A stretch of DNA of 64,000 bases from Metapseudomonas otitidis (GCF_900111835.1 NZ_FOJP01000017.1:121556-185555); one strand, 5' to 3'. Counted from the stretch's first letter, positions 20,128 through 30,958 are shown. Made by a program: numbers and translations. Notes: generated by a model not told the origin, from the letters alone.

Positions 20128-20997
20128 ATGAGTTCCGCTACCCTGACCGCCACCTCCGCCAACGCTGCCCGTCGCGGCAACGTCTGGGGGCGTCGTGCGC
20201 TGATCGCCGCCGCCTGGCTGGTGTTCGCACTGTTCCTGCTGCTGCCGCTGTACATCGTCCTGAGCGAGGCGCTGAAGCAGGGCTTCGGCACCTTCTTCGA
20301 GGCCATCCTCGAACCGGACGCCCTCTCCGCCCTGAAGCTGACGCTGATCGCCGTGGGCATCTCCGTGCCGCTGAACCTGGTGTTCGGCGTCGCCGCCGCC
20401 TGGTGCGTGAGCAAGTTCGAGTTCCGTGGCAAGAGCATCCTGGTCACCCTGATCGACCTGCCCTTCTCCGTCTCCCCGGTAATCGCCGGCCTGATCTACA
20501 TCCTGCTGTTCGGCGCCCAGGGCTACTTCGGCGAATGGCTGAGCGAGCATGACATCCAGATCGTCTTCGCCCTACCCGGCATCGTCCTGGCCACCGTCTT
20601 CGTCACCGTGCCCTTCGTCGCCCGCGAGCTGATCCCGCTGATGCAGGAACAGGGCACCCAGGAAGAGGAAGCCGCGCGCCTGCTGGGCGCCAACGGCTGG
20701 CAGATGTTCTGGCACGTGACCCTGCCCAACATCAAATGGGGCCTGATCTACGGCGTGGTGTTGTGCACCGCGCGGGCGATGGGCGAGTTCGGCGCGGTGT
20801 CGGTGGTGTCCGGCCACATCCGCGGCGTCACCAACACCCTGCCCCTGCACGTCGAGATTCTCTACAACGAGTACAACCACGTCGCCGCGTTCAGCGTCGC
20901 CAGCCTGCTGCTGCTCCTGGCGCTGTTCATCCTGCTGCTCAAGCAGTGGAGCGAAGCCCGTCTGTCCCGCCTACGTCACGCCGACGCGGAGGAGTAA
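20128..20997 (+). CDS. cysW: Sulfate/thiosulfate ABC permease CysW
   Basis: 289 residues with about six membrane helices after a polar N-terminus. [25 protein letters not shown] is characteristic of CysW and [22 protein letters not shown] is its EAA loop. It is the partner of CysT. GAGG precedes the ATG, and cysA starts only three bases after its stop, so the genes are cotranscribed and probably coupled. Confidence 0.93.
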   Translation: MSSATLTATSANAARRGNVWGRRALIAAAWLVFALFLLLPLYIVLSEALKQGFGTFFEAILEPDALSALKLTLIAVGISVPLNLVFGVAAAWCVSKFEFRGKSILVTLIDLPFSVSPVIAGLIYILLFGAQGYFGEWLSEHDIQIVFALPGIVLATVFVTVPFVARELIPLMQEQGTQEEEAARLLGANGWQMFWHVTLPNIKWGLIYGVVLCTARAMGEFGAVSVVSGHIRGVTNTLPLHVEILYNEYNHVAAFSVASLLLLLALFILLLKQWSEARLSRLRHADAEE

Positions 20998-21000
20998 CCC

Positions 21001-21990
<990 letters not shown>

Positions 21991-22003
21991 GCCGGTGACC
22001 CGC

Positions 22004-22028
22004 AAGCCCCTCCCCGGAGGGGCTTTTT
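22004..22028 (+). terminator. Rho-independent terminator of the cys operon
   Basis: AAGCCCCTCC / GGAGGGGCTT stem followed by TTTTT. Confidence 0.9.
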
Positions 22029-22112
22029 CATGGGCGCGCGACCCTGGGCGGGGTGGACCCCGCTCAAGCGAACGCCCAGGGTGGATGGACAGCAGCGACC
22101 GGCTTGCCCGGG

Positions 22113-22517
22113 TTATCCACAGACCGCCTCGGCCGAGCGCTTCAGCCCCAGGTACTGCAGCTCGGCGAACAGCACCACCGCCAGCGCCTGGGCGATGACG
22201 AAGGCCTGACCCCAGAAGGTCGGCTGCACCCAGCCGCTGGCCAGCAGCAGGAGGCTGTCCACCACCCAGGCGGCGTTGACGGCGATCACCGCCCACACCG
22301 CGCGCCGGTCCAGGGGCGCGCGGCGGGCCATCCACAGCAGCACGCCGCACCAGGGCAGCATCAGCAGGCCGGCGATCTGCAGCAGCGCGAGGGGCAGCCC
22401 CAGCAGGGCCGACAGGGGCGCCGCCCCCAGGCAGAGCAACAGGCCGGCGCCGCCGCTGAGCAGGGCATCGAGTTGCAGGACACGGCGGAGCAGAGGATTC
22501 GGTTGCACGGTGTTCAT
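22113..22517 (-). CDS. Small four-helix inner-membrane protein of unknown function
   Basis: 134 residues with four hydrophobic helices (about 14-35, 38-57, 68-90, 97-120) and short polar loops. GGAGAC precedes the ATG at 22517. I do not recognise a named function; it has the look of SPW/DUF-type small membrane proteins. It is divergent from an XRE regulator, and a perfect 17-bp palindrome lies in the spacer, so it is the likely target of that regulator. Confidence 0.65.
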   Translation of the reverse strand: MNTVQPNPLLRRVLQLDALLSGGAGLLLCLGAAPLSALLGLPLALLQIAGLLMLPWCGVLLWMARRAPLDRRAVWAVIAVNAAWVVDSLLLLASGWVQPTFWGQAFVIAQALAVVLFAELQYLGLKRSAEAVCG

Positions 22518-22599
22518 GGCGAGTCTCCTGGCTGGACGAGGCGGCGGCGAAGGCCACTGCCGATGGGCCGAGGATTCGCCGTCCCGCAGCATCGCGTCG

Positions 22600-22616
22600 A
22601 TTACCTGGCAGGTAAT
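22600..22616. promoter_or_regulatory. Perfect 17-bp palindromic operator candidate
   Basis: ATTACCTGGCAGGTAAT: 7-bp arms around GGC, located between the divergent membrane-protein and XRE genes, 36 bases before the XRE start and 83 before the other. The position suits a dimeric HTH repressor acting on both promoters. Confidence 0.65.
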
Positions 22617-22651
22617 GGCCAGCCCTACCGGCCTCGACTATCGTCGCTGCC

Positions 22652-23443
22652 ATGAACGCACCGACTCTCCCCATCGGCGCCCTGCTGCGCCACTGGCGCC
22701 AGCGCCGCCGCCTCAGCCAGCTCGACCTGGCCTGCAGCGCCGACATCTCCACCCGCCACCTGAGCTTCGTCGAGACCGGACGGGCCCAGCCGAGCCGGGA
22801 GATGCTCCTGCACCTGGCCGAGCACCTGGAGATTCCCCTGCGCGAGCGCAACCGGCTGCTGGCCAGCGCCGGCTTCGCCCCGCTCTACCCGCAGCACAGC
22901 CTCGACGACCCGGCCCTGGACGCCGCCCGCCAGGCCATCAGGCAACTGCTCAAGGCCCATGAGCCGAACCCTGCCCTGGCCATCGACCGGCACTGGAACC
23001 TGCTGGCCGCCAACGACGCGGTGATGGCGCTGGTGGCGGGTGTCTCGCCGGCGCTGCTGGTGCCGCCGATCAACGCCCTGCGCCTGTCGCTGCACCCCGA
23101 GGGGCTGGCGCCGCGCATCCTCAACCTCGGCACCTGGCGCGCCCACCTGCTGGCGCGCCTGCGCCGGGACCTGGAGGCGAGCGGTGACGAGGCCCTGGCC
23201 GCCCTGCATGCCGAGCTGGCGGCCTACCCGGCGCCGCCCAGCGCAGAGACGCCGAGCGGCGATGCGGTGCTGGTGCCGCTGCTGCTGGACACGCCGCTGG
23301 GGGTGATCCGCTTCATCAGCACCATCACCGTGTTCGGCACGCCGGTGGACATCACCCTCTCGGAGCTGGCCCTGGAGACCCTGTTCCCCGCCGACCCGGA
23401 GAGCGCCGAGCGCCTGCGCCAACTGGTTCGACCGTCGGAATGA
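22652..23443 (+). CDS. XRE-family regulator with MmyB-like ligand domain
   Basis: 263 residues. Helix-turn-helix at about 8-62 (LRHWRQRRRLSQLDLACSADISTRHLSFVETGRAQPS), then a domain of about 170 residues (AIDRHWNLLAANDAVMALV... RFISTITVFGTPVDITLSELALETLFPAD) that matches the MmyB-like/MLTR transcription factor ligand-binding domain, which can bind fatty-acid-like molecules. It is divergent from a small membrane protein and has a palindrome just before its start, so autoregulation and control of that gene are likely. The ligand is not evident. Confidence 0.82.
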   Translation: MNAPTLPIGALLRHWRQRRRLSQLDLACSADISTRHLSFVETGRAQPSREMLLHLAEHLEIPLRERNRLLASAGFAPLYPQHSLDDPALDAARQAIRQLLKAHEPNPALAIDRHWNLLAANDAVMALVAGVSPALLVPPINALRLSLHPEGLAPRILNLGTWRAHLLARLRRDLEASGDEALAALHAELAAYPAPPSAETPSGDAVLVPLLLDTPLGVIRFISTITVFGTPVDITLSELALETLFPADPESAERLRQLVRPSE

Positions 23444-23579
23444 AGGCCCCGCCGGCACCAAATCACTCTTTCGGGTAATTCCGTCCATCCCGCGTCGCAG
23501 TAGGCTGTGCGCGCACCGGGCGGGCCCCACGGGCTCGTCCTTCGTCTGCTCACAACAACAAGAAAAGGAGCACGCCGGG

Positions 23580-24320
23580 ATGCTTTCAGACGCTCTATCA
23601 CGCGCTTTCATCGGATTGCTGCTGGGCCTTGCAGGGGCCGGGATGGCCCTGGCCGCCGAGCTGGCCCCCATCGACCAGGTCCAGGTCCACGCCTGCCGCG
23701 CCACCAGCAGCCTGCTGCTGTACCGGGGCGAAGGTTTCCAGGAGACCCACAAGGCCCGCTTCGAGGCCGACCTCCAGGCCCTGGATGCCGCGTTCCAGGC
23801 GGTGCCGCAGCCCAGCGACGGGCTTCGGCAGAAGTACCGCGCCCTTGTTACCCAGCTGCAGCAGGGTGTTTCCTACGGCCACAACGAGGAGGACGTGCCC
23901 TGGCGCTTCCCCCAGGAGCTGGCCAAATCCCTGCGCGACCTGCTGATCGCCGCCCGCGCCGCCCCCGGCAACACCCCCCAGGGCGAGCTGCCGGCCAAGG
24001 TCGAGTACCTCGCCGTGCAGTACCTCAGCCGCGCCTACATCGGCACCTTCGAGATCGCACGGGAGAACGGCGACACCTACATCGGCCAGGACGAGCGCAC
24101 CCTGCTGCCGGCCATCGACGCCCAGCTCCAGCCCCTGGACAAGGCCGACCCGGTGGTGGGCAAGTTGAAGACCCGCTGGGGCTTCCTCAAGGCCGCGCTG
24201 GCCGACATGAACAGCCAGAGCAACACCCTGGTCAGCGCCTCCGGCCGCCCCTACGCACCGATGATGGTGGACCGCCACGCACGCTCCATGAGCACCCAGT
24301 TGCTGGCGGCAGGGGGTTGA
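23580..24320 (+). CDS. Exported protein of unknown function
   Basis: 246 residues. Signal peptide ends at LAA-E (about residue 26). The mature part is helical with a single cysteine and no motif I can name; VQVHACRATSSLLLYRGEGF and KVEYLAVQYLSRAYIGTFE are its most distinctive stretches. AAGGAG precedes the ATG. It stands alone between an XRE gene and a convergent DUF962 gene. Periplasmic location is inferred from the signal peptide only. Confidence 0.65.
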   Translation: MLSDALSRAFIGLLLGLAGAGMALAAELAPIDQVQVHACRATSSLLLYRGEGFQETHKARFEADLQALDAAFQAVPQPSDGLRQKYRALVTQLQQGVSYGHNEEDVPWRFPQELAKSLRDLLIAARAAPGNTPQGELPAKVEYLAVQYLSRAYIGTFEIARENGDTYIGQDERTLLPAIDAQLQPLDKADPVVGKLKTRWGFLKAALADMNSQSNTLVSASGRPYAPMMVDRHARSMSTQLLAAGG

Positions 24321-24357
24321 GGGAACGGGTCGCAGCGCGGGTTATCCACAGAGCAGC

Positions 24358-24882
24358 TCAGGCGGTGGCCTTTTTCTCGCGGATGCAGGTGGGGCCGGAG
24401 CGTTCCTCGATGGCGCGCTCCACCTCCTTGCGCAGGCCGAGCATGAAGCCCAGTTCCGCCACCACGAACAGCGGGCCCACCACCAGCCCCATCAGGTCGT
24501 CGACGAAGGCGGGCTTGCGGCCCTCATAGTAGTGGCCGATGAACTGGATGACCCAACCGACGAAGAACAACCCCAGCCCGGCGCCCAGCCACACGGCGGT
24601 GGACTGCACGGCCAGGTGCTGGCCGGCCCAGAGGCTGAGGCCGAGCAGCGCGGTCATCACCACGCCGAAGCGCGTGTCGAGGCGGAAGTAGAACAGCGCG
24701 GCGGCCAGGGCCACGACGCTGGCGGGCGACAGCCACAGGCCGGCGACGGGCAGGCCCGGGCGGGACAACAGCACGGCCACGGCGACCACGATCATGGGGA
24801 TGCCGATGAAGTGGCTGAAGATGTTGCGCCGGTCGCGGTGGTAGTCGGCGTACTGGCTCAGGTGATCGATGAGGGGTTTCAT
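24358..24882 (-). CDS. Mpo1-like / DUF962 membrane protein
   Basis: 174 residues from MKPLIDHLSQYADYHRDRRNIFSHFIGIPMI, which is the DUF962 (yeast YGL010w/Mpo1) signature with the conserved YxxxHRxxxN and HxIGIP motifs. A second conserved stretch, VQFIGHYYEGRKPAFVDDLM-like, follows near residue 115. It has about four membrane helices. Yeast Mpo1 is a dioxygenase in alpha-oxidation of 2-hydroxy fatty acids; the bacterial role is inferred. GAGG precedes the start at 24882. It is divergent from a Crp/Fnr gene. Confidence 0.8.
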   Translation of the reverse strand: MKPLIDHLSQYADYHRDRRNIFSHFIGIPMIVVAVAVLLSRPGLPVAGLWLSPASVVALAAALFYFRLDTRFGVVMTALLGLSLWAGQHLAVQSTAVWLGAGLGLFFVGWVIQFIGHYYEGRKPAFVDDLMGLVVGPLFVVAELGFMLGLRKEVERAIEERSGPTCIREKKATA

Positions 24883-24972
24883 TGTTGTTTCCTCGGGTTC
24901 GGGCAGTGCGGTCGATAATGGCGCCTGCACTGGCCTATCCTCTGTCACCTAGCCGACAAACCCCAGCCCGCC

Positions 24973-25668
24973 ATGCCCGAACTTTCCGACTGTCACCAAC
25001 GCCTGCTCGCCGGCCACTGGTTCGCCAGCCTGCCGCAGGCCTTCCGCGAGGCCCTGCTGGGTGCCGCGCGCCCGCTGGAACTGGCGGCGGGGCAGCGCTT
25101 GTTCCGCCGCGGCGATCCGCCCTGCGGCCTGTACGCGGTGCTGGGCGGGGCGATCCGCGTGGGCGGCAGCACGGAGAACGGCAAGGAAGCGCTGCTGGCA
25201 CTGGTGGAGCCGCCCCACTGGTTCGGCGAGATCTGCCTGTTCGACGGCCAGCCGCGCACCCACGACGCCTTTGCCGAAAGCCCCAGCCACCTGCTCAACG
25301 TGCCCCAGGCGGCGCTGCTGCGCCTGCTGGAACAGCACCCGGCCCGCTGGCGCGACATGGCCCTGCTGATGAGCCAGAAGCTGCGCCTGGCGTTCATCGC
25401 CCTGGAAGAGATGAGCCTGCTGCCCGCGCCCCAGCGCCTGGCCCGGCGCCTGCTGCTGATCGCCGAGGGCTACGGCGAGGCGGACGGCCAGCGCCGGGTG
25501 ATCCACCTGGCCCAGGAGCAACTGGCGCAGATGCTGGCCATTTCCCGGCAGACCACCAACCAGATCCTCAAGGAGCTGGAGGCGCTGGGCCTGGTGCGCC
25601 TCATCTACGGCGGTATCGAGCTGCTGGACCTGGACGGCCTGCGCCAGCGCGCGGCCGGCGGGCGCTGA
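24973..25668 (+). CDS. Crp/Fnr-family transcription regulator
   Basis: 231 residues. Cyclic-nucleotide-binding-type jelly roll at about 20-135 ([41 protein letters not shown]), a dimer helix, then a winged HTH (about 165-222: [30 protein letters not shown]). It lacks the N-terminal cysteine cluster of Fnr and the exact phosphate cassette of Crp, so its signal is unknown. It is followed after 67 bases by a chemoreceptor gene but is probably a separate unit. Confidence 0.85.
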   Translation: MPELSDCHQRLLAGHWFASLPQAFREALLGAARPLELAAGQRLFRRGDPPCGLYAVLGGAIRVGGSTENGKEALLALVEPPHWFGEICLFDGQPRTHDAFAESPSHLLNVPQAALLRLLEQHPARWRDMALLMSQKLRLAFIALEEMSLLPAPQRLARRLLLIAEGYGEADGQRRVIHLAQEQLAQMLAISRQTTNQILKELEALGLVRLIYGGIELLDLDGLRQRAAGGR

Positions 25669-25735
25669 ACGGTTCAAGAATCGCCGCGGCGAGGCGATAA
25701 GCTGGAAACCTGTCCTCTCTGTTCCCGGAGTCCTT

Positions 25736-26824
25736 ATGTTCGGTGGGAAGTGGCGTCAACGCAGTGAAGAACTCGAAAGCCAGGTCAACCAACTGACCCG
25801 CGAGAACCAGCAACTACGCGAGGAGCTGGAGGCCCTTCGCCGCCAGGGCCAGGCCCGCCATACGGAGGCGGACAGCGTGCTGGCGCAGCACCAGCTCCAC
25901 GGCGAGCTGCACGGCAAGCTGGGGCTGTTCGCCGACTCCCTGTCGGACACCCGCGACAGTGTGGTTGCCCAGGCCGAGCAACTGCAGGTGGAGGTGGAAA
26001 AGCTGCAGCGCCACCAGGGGGTGTTCCAGGAAACCTCCAGCCTGCTGGGTGGTTTCTCCGGCGCCCTGGCCTCCATGGCCGAACAGGGCGTGAGCAGTGT
26101 GGAAAGCGTCAACCTGCTGCGCCAGCGCGTGGAGGAGATCAGCCGCATCGTCGACCTGATCAAGGCGATTTCCGACCAGACCAACCTGCTGGCGCTCAAC
26201 GCCGCCATCGAGGCCGCACGGGCCGGTGAGCAGGGTCGCGGCTTCGCCGTGGTGGCCGATGAAGTGCGTGCCCTCGCCGGGCGTACCAGCCAGGCAACCC
26301 AGGAAATCAGCCAGTTGGTGGACAGCATCAACCAGGAAACCGGCCGCGCCAGCCAGGCCATCGGCAGCCTGTCCAGCGAGTCGACGCGCCTGTCCGAGAA
26401 CGTGTCCAACTCGGCACAGACGCTGGATGAAATGGTGCAGTTGGGCGAGCACATGAATCGCTTCATCGAGGGCATCGCCCTCAGCGCCTTCACCGAGGCG
26501 GTCAAGCTGGACCACCTGCTGTTCAAGCTGGGGGTCTACCAGCACCTGTTCAAGGGTGAACACCACGCCAACCTGAGCGACCACCAGCATTGCCGGCTGG
26601 GCCAGTGGTACCAGTCTTCGGCGATCCAGGCACGGTACGGCTCGCTGCGTGCCTTCCAGGCGCTCTCCGCGCCCCATGCACGGGTCCACCAGGCGGCACG
26701 AAGCGCGCTGGACGAGCTGCCAGGGAACAACCACCGGGCCCTGCTGCAGGCGGTGAACGACATGGAGGGCAGCAGCCAGGAGGTGAACCGCCTGCTGCGC
26801 GAACTGGCCCACCAGGTGCGCTGA
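25736..26824 (+). CDS. Soluble chemoreceptor with C-terminal zinc-binding CZB domain
   Basis: 362 residues, no membrane helix. N-terminal coiled coil (about 5-45), a methyl-accepting signalling hairpin (about 130-200, tip [34 protein letters not shown]) and a CZB domain (about 245-360) with its metal-binding pattern: His in [13 protein letters not shown], then [19 protein letters not shown] and a late His in [12 protein letters not shown] domains bind zinc and in some proteins sense hypochlorous acid through the zinc-bound cysteine. It is cytosolic and should talk to a CheA complex or act on another partner. It is convergent with a second, membrane-anchored receptor gene 7 bases away. Confidence 0.86.
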   Translation: MFGGKWRQRSEELESQVNQLTRENQQLREELEALRRQGQARHTEADSVLAQHQLHGELHGKLGLFADSLSDTRDSVVAQAEQLQVEVEKLQRHQGVFQETSSLLGGFSGALASMAEQGVSSVESVNLLRQRVEEISRIVDLIKAISDQTNLLALNAAIEAARAGEQGRGFAVVADEVRALAGRTSQATQEISQLVDSINQETGRASQAIGSLSSESTRLSENVSNSAQTLDEMVQLGEHMNRFIEGIALSAFTEAVKLDHLLFKLGVYQHLFKGEHHANLSDHQHCRLGQWYQSSAIQARYGSLRAFQALSAPHARVHQAARSALDELPGNNHRALLQAVNDMEGSSQEVNRLLRELAHQVR

Positions 26825-26831
26825 CGGTTCC

Positions 26832-27770
26832 CTACTCCGCCGCCCATTGGCGGGCCCATTCGGCCCAGGCATCGCAACGGGCCTGCTGCCGGGCGTGACA
26901 CGCCGACCATTCCGCCTGCAGCGGCGCCAGCACCTCGCCGACCGCCTGGCTGTCCCGGTCGAGCCGTTGCAGGGTTTCGCCGAGCGGTGCCAGGGCGGCC
27001 ACCCCGTCGACCAGACCCTGGTCCTGGCTGGCCAGGTGTTCGACGGCGGCGGCGGTCTGCTGGCGGATGTCCTCGGCCATGCGCCCGACTTCCTCGGTGG
27101 CCTGGGCGGTGCGTGCCGCAAGGTTGCGGACTTCATCGGCCACCACGGCGAAGCCGCGCCCGGCATCCCCGGCGCGGGCGGCTTCGATGGCGGCGTTGAG
27201 GGCCAACAGGTTGGTCTGGCTGGCGATGGACTGGATGCTCTGGGCCACCTGCTGGATGGCTTCGCTGCGGGTGGCCAGGGCCTCGACCCGCTGGCGCCCT
27301 TCCCCGCTGCGCGCCAGTTGGGCGGTGAGCCGCTGCTGTGCGGCGTCGAGGGTGGCGCGCCCCTGTTCGACCGCTTCCCGTACCTGCCGGGTGGCGGCGT
27401 CGAGGCCCTCGGCATGGGGCAGCGGCTGTGCCTCGGCGGCTTCGTCCAGCAGCGCCTGGGCGTGTTGTCGGTGGGTGTGCAACCGGGCGCGCGCGTCGGC
27501 CAGTTCGGCTTCCAGTTGCCGCCGCTCGGCGGCGTCCTGTTCCAGGTGGCGCTCCCGTTCAAGACGGGCATCGGCGGCTGGATCGATGAGCGGGGCCGGC
27601 TCTTCCGGCACCTTCCACGGGCCCAGCCAGGGACACAGGGCGAGGATCAGGTAGGCCGGCACGCTCCAGGCCAGCGGCACCTGCCAGCGGCCGTAGACCA
27701 GCATCAGCAGGGCCAGGCCCAGGGCGTGGAGGATGAAGGCGTAGGGATGGCGGGCATAGGCGGGACGCAT
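26832..27770 (-). CDS. Small membrane-anchored methyl-accepting chemotaxis-type protein
   Basis: 312 residues. Two N-terminal membrane helices (about 10-26 and 31-48) with almost no periplasmic loop, then a coiled coil and a signalling hairpin (tip [36 protein letters not shown]). There is no ligand-binding domain, so it must sense membrane or cytosolic state, or take input from a partner. The C-terminus carries no CheR-docking pentapeptide. It is tail-to-tail with the CZB receptor gene. Confidence 0.8.
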   Translation of the reverse strand: MRPAYARHPYAFILHALGLALLMLVYGRWQVPLAWSVPAYLILALCPWLGPWKVPEEPAPLIDPAADARLERERHLEQDAAERRQLEAELADARARLHTHRQHAQALLDEAAEAQPLPHAEGLDAATRQVREAVEQGRATLDAAQQRLTAQLARSGEGRQRVEALATRSEAIQQVAQSIQSIASQTNLLALNAAIEAARAGDAGRGFAVVADEVRNLAARTAQATEEVGRMAEDIRQQTAAAVEHLASQDQGLVDGVAALAPLGETLQRLDRDSQAVGEVLAPLQAEWSACHARQQARCDAWAEWARQWAAE

Positions 27771-27856
27771 GCGGGCCTCGGCGGTTCTTGTTATGGGTAG
27801 GCATTCTGGCTGCTCGGCCGGCCCCTCGCCAGCACGGGCAGCCGCCGGGGCCGCGC

Positions 27857-28867
27857 TCAGCGGGACAGGCCCTCGCGGTACTGGCTGGGGCTCTGCCCGG
27901 TCCAGCGCTTGAAGGCACGGCTGAAGCTGCTGGTGTCGGCAAAGCCGAGCAGGTAGGCGATCTCGCTGATGGAACAGCGCGGGTCGCGCATGTGGGCCAG
28001 GGCCAGGGCGTGGCGGGTGTCGCTGAGGAGGTGCTCGTAGCGGGTGCCTTCGTCGGCCAGGTGGCGCTGCAGGCTGCGCAGGCTGAGGTGCAGCGTCTGG
28101 GCGATGCCTTCGGCGGAGGGCTCGCCGTTGGGCAGGCGCGCTTCCAGGCAGGCCCGTACGCGGCTCGACCAGCTCGGGCCCTGCAGGTGTTCGAGGGTGC
28201 GCTTGAGCACCGCTTCGTTGTGTTCGGCCAGCTCGGGGTTGGCGCCTTCCAGGGGCCGCTCGAAGTCGGCGCGGGCGAATTCCAGGCGATTCTCCTCGGC
28301 AGCGAAGCGCAGCGGGCAGCGGAACACCTGGTGCCAGGGCGCCGGATCGGCGGGCTCGGAGCGACGCAGGTGCACGGCCAGGGGGGCGTAGTCGCGCCCC
28401 AGGCGGTTGCGGCAGGTGCGGACGTAGAGCGCGGCGAAGGCGTCGATGGCTTCATCGGCCGGGGCGGGGCCATCGACCGGCACCTGCAGGTGGAAGGCGT
28501 AGCGTTCGTCTTCCAGGTGCAGGCGGAGGCTGAGGGCGTCGCTGACCACCCGGTGGTAGCGCTCGATGCGTTCGAACACCTCGCGCAGGCTGGCGCTGGC
28601 GATCAGGGCGTAGCCCAGGGCGTGGAAGGTGGTGGGACCGACGAAGGCCGAGACCCGCAAACCGAGGGCGGGGTCGCCGCTGGCGGCGACGGCCAGGTGC
28701 CAGAGGCGGGTGGTGGCGGACAGCGGGTAGCGGGCGTTGGGGTCGTCCATCAGCGCCGGGTCCAGCCCGGCCTGCCGGCAGAGGGCGGCGCTGTCGAGGC
28801 CGAGGGCGTCGAGCTGCTTGCGCAGGGCGCGGGTCCAGCTGGCCAGGGTGGTGGGTTCGGCGCTCAT
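27857..28867 (-). CDS. AraC-family regulator divergent from the desaturase-rubredoxin pair
   Basis: 336 residues. N-terminal arabinose-binding-like domain of the PF12625 type (about 10-200: [46 protein letters not shown]), then a C-terminal double HTH (about 240-333: [27 protein letters not shown]... [32 protein letters not shown]). This subgroup includes regulators of alkane, lipid and virulence genes. Divergence from a diiron desaturase gene 102 bases away makes that its likely target, with a fatty acid or hydrocarbon as a possible effector. Confidence 0.85.
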   Translation of the reverse strand: MSAEPTTLASWTRALRKQLDALGLDSAALCRQAGLDPALMDDPNARYPLSATTRLWHLAVAASGDPALGLRVSAFVGPTTFHALGYALIASASLREVFERIERYHRVVSDALSLRLHLEDERYAFHLQVPVDGPAPADEAIDAFAALYVRTCRNRLGRDYAPLAVHLRRSEPADPAPWHQVFRCPLRFAAEENRLEFARADFERPLEGANPELAEHNEAVLKRTLEHLQGPSWSSRVRACLEARLPNGEPSAEGIAQTLHLSLRSLQRHLADEGTRYEHLLSDTRHALALAHMRDPRCSISEIAYLLGFADTSSFSRAFKRWTGQSPSQYREGLSR

Positions 28868-28969
28868 GCAGGTTGGCGTGTCCGGTCAACAGGTTGGCGT
28901 GCTCGGTCGGGCGGCACCGCCGGGGCGGCGGCACAGTGGTGCCCACAAGACGGACAAGAGGATGTAAGC

Positions 28970-30037
28970 ATGCCCCCGATCACCGCAAGCCCCACGCCCC
29001 TCGATGACCCGCAGCGATCAGCCCACATTCGCGAAGTGGTGATGGCCCGTGGCGCGGAGTTGCGCCAGCGCTACCCCTTCCTGCGTCACCAGGACTTCAT
29101 CGGTGCGGCGATCCTGGCCTTCGCCCTGGCGGGGATGGTGGGCTCGGCACTGCTCTACCTGAACGACGTGCTGCCTGGGTGGGCATGCCTGCTGCTGAAT
29201 GCGTTCTTCGCTTCGCTGACCCACGAGCTGGAGCACGACCTGATCCACAGCATGTACTTCCGCAAGCGCAAGGTGCCGCACAACCTGATGATGGCGCTGG
29301 TGTGGCTGGCCCGGCCGAGCACCATCAATCCGTGGGTCCGCCGGCACCTGCACCTGAACCACCACAAGGTCTCCGGCACCGAGGCCGACATGGAGGAGCG
29401 CGCCATCACCAACGGCGAGCCCTGGGGCATCGCCCGGCTGCTGATGGTGGGCGACAACGTGATGTCCTCGCTGATCCGCATGCTGCGGGCCAGGAGCTGG
29501 GAGCACAGGAAGTTCATCCTGGTGCGCACGCTGAAGGTCTATGCACCGCTGGCGCTGATGAACTGGGGCACCTGGTACGTCTTCCTCGGCTTCCACGCCA
29601 TCAACGGCGTGAGTGCGCTGCTGGGGGCGCCGGTGGCCTGGTCGGACACCACCCTGGCGGTGATGCACGGCGTGGACATCGCGGTGGTGGTGCTGGTGGG
29701 CCCCAACGTGCTGCGCACCTTCTGCCTGCATTTCGTCAGCTCCAACATGCACTACTACGGCGACGTGGAGCCGGGCAACGTGATCCAGCAGACCCAGGTG
29801 CTCAACCCTTGGTGGCTGTGGCCGCTGCAGGCGTTCTGCTTCAACTTCGGCAGCACCCACGCGATCCACCACTTCGTGGTGAAGGAGCCCTTCTACATCC
29901 GCCAGATGACCGCGCCGGTGGCCCACCGGGTGATGCGCGAGATGGGGGTGCGCTTCAACGACATCGGCACCTTCGCCCGCGCCAACCGCTGGCGTGCCCG
30001 CGAGCAGGAGCGCCCGCTCCAGGCCCACACGGCCTGA
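28970..30037 (+). CDS. Membrane diiron fatty acid desaturase/hydroxylase-like protein
   Basis: 355 residues from MPPITASPTPL; AGAGGATG precedes it. Three histidine boxes are clear: HELEHD (about 84), HLHLNHH (about 125) and HAIHH (about 301). Hydrophobic pairs near 43-80 and 180-260 anchor it in the inner membrane. The spacing suits a fatty acid desaturase-superfamily enzyme; substrate unknown. A rubredoxin gene follows, suggesting rubredoxin as electron donor, as for alkane hydroxylases. An AraC gene is divergent. It is not DesA, which is encoded at 14.4-15.6 kb, and differs in box spacing. Confidence 0.82.
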   Translation: MPPITASPTPLDDPQRSAHIREVVMARGAELRQRYPFLRHQDFIGAAILAFALAGMVGSALLYLNDVLPGWACLLLNAFFASLTHELEHDLIHSMYFRKRKVPHNLMMALVWLARPSTINPWVRRHLHLNHHKVSGTEADMEERAITNGEPWGIARLLMVGDNVMSSLIRMLRARSWEHRKFILVRTLKVYAPLALMNWGTWYVFLGFHAINGVSALLGAPVAWSDTTLAVMHGVDIAVVVLVGPNVLRTFCLHFVSSNMHYYGDVEPGNVIQQTQVLNPWWLWPLQAFCFNFGSTHAIHHFVVKEPFYIRQMTAPVAHRVMREMGVRFNDIGTFARANRWRAREQERPLQAHTA

Positions 30038-30154
30038 CCGTCCGCCCCAACCTTGGATGGGCCGCCGTGCGGCCCGTCTGCACGTACTATCGCTGCCCGC
30101 TGGCCGAGCCCCTCGACCCGCTTCCTGCCCCCGTGAACGACAAGAGGTAACGGC

Positions 30155-30319
30155 ATGAAAACCTGGATCTGTGTGGTCTGCGGCCTGATCTACGACGAAG
30201 CCAAGGGCTGGCCCGAGGAAGGCATCCCGGCCGGCACGGCCTGGGGCGATGTGCCGGAGGACTGGGTCTGCCCGGATTGCGGCGTGGGCAAGGCCGACTT
30301 CGACATGCAGGAAATCTGA
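30155..30319 (+). CDS. Rubredoxin
   Basis: 54 residues: MKTWICVVCGLIYDEAKGWP ending MQEI. The two iron-binding knuckles are CVVCG (Cys6, Cys9) and CPDCGVGK (Cys39, Cys42), and the WGDVPEDWVCPDCG stretch is the rubredoxin signature. It carries single electrons from a rubredoxin reductase to an oxygenase. It lies 117 bases after the diiron desaturase in the same direction, with AGAGG upstream, and is probably its electron donor. No reductase gene is visible in the window. Confidence 0.93.
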   Translation: MKTWICVVCGLIYDEAKGWPEEGIPAGTAWGDVPEDWVCPDCGVGKADFDMQEI

Positions 30320-30385
30320 CCCCTCCGGGGCGCCTCCGGAAACGTGGGCGAGGCCGTCAGGCCGGCAGCCCCTGGAAGTGCCCCT

Positions 30386-30958
30386 CTAAGCGCTGCACGC
30401 GCCCTCCAGGCAGTCGTCCACCCACCGGCGGCTGCCCTGCAACACCGCTTCCTGCGCGGGCTGGCTGGCCAGCATGCGCGCCACCACCAGGGCACCGACG
30501 CACTGGGCCAGCAGGGCCCAGGCCAGGTCGCCATCCTCGAGGATCGACGCCCAGGCGCGCTGCAGTTGCAGCAGCCAGTGCTCGGCCGTTTCCCTGACCA
30601 TGGCATCCGCCCGGGCGATCTCGGCCCCGAGGGCGGGAATGGCGCAGCCGGCGGCCGGGTCCTGCACGTGGGCCAGGCTCAGGTAGTGGTGCAGGCAGCG
30701 CTGCAGGCGGGCGCGGTCGAAGCCCGGTTCGCGCGCGGCCTGGCCGATCAGGCTGCCGGACAGTTCGCGCTCGACCACGGCGGTGAAGAGGTCGTCCTTG
30801 GAGGGGAAGTGGCTGTAGAAGGCACCGCCGGTCAGGCCGATGGCCTTCATCAGGGCATCCACGCCAGTGCTGGCGAAACCGCCGCCCTTGGCGATGGCGC
30901 CGCTGCTTTCCAGCAGCTTCTGGCGGGTTTCTTCCTTGTGGCTGGGGGAGTAACGCAT
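30386..30958 (-). CDS. TetR-family repressor
   Basis: 190 residues from MRYSPSHKEETRQKLLESSG; GAGGAAAG precedes it, so the in-frame ATG at 30997 is less likely. The N-terminal HTH is FASTGVDALMKAIGLTGGAFYSHFPSKDDLF. The C-terminal ligand domain fits the YP/TetR_C group seen next to short-chain dehydrogenases. It is divergent from an SDR gene; two copies of AACGNCCGTT in the spacer are probable operators for both genes. Confidence 0.85.
   Translation of the reverse strand: MRYSPSHKEETRQKLLESSGAIAKGGGFASTGVDALMKAIGLTGGAFYSHFPSKDDLFTAVVERELSGSLIGQAAREPGFDRARLQRCLHHYLSLAHVQDPAAGCAIPALGAEIARADAMVRETAEHWLLQLQRAWASILEDGDLAWALLAQCVGALVVARMLASQPAQEAVLQGSRRWVDDCLEGACSA

Noticed and set aside
25814..27571. 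585-codon minus frame spanning both chemoreceptor genes
   Set aside because: It has the composition of an out-of-frame high-GC shadow and conflicts with two proteins that have clear domains.
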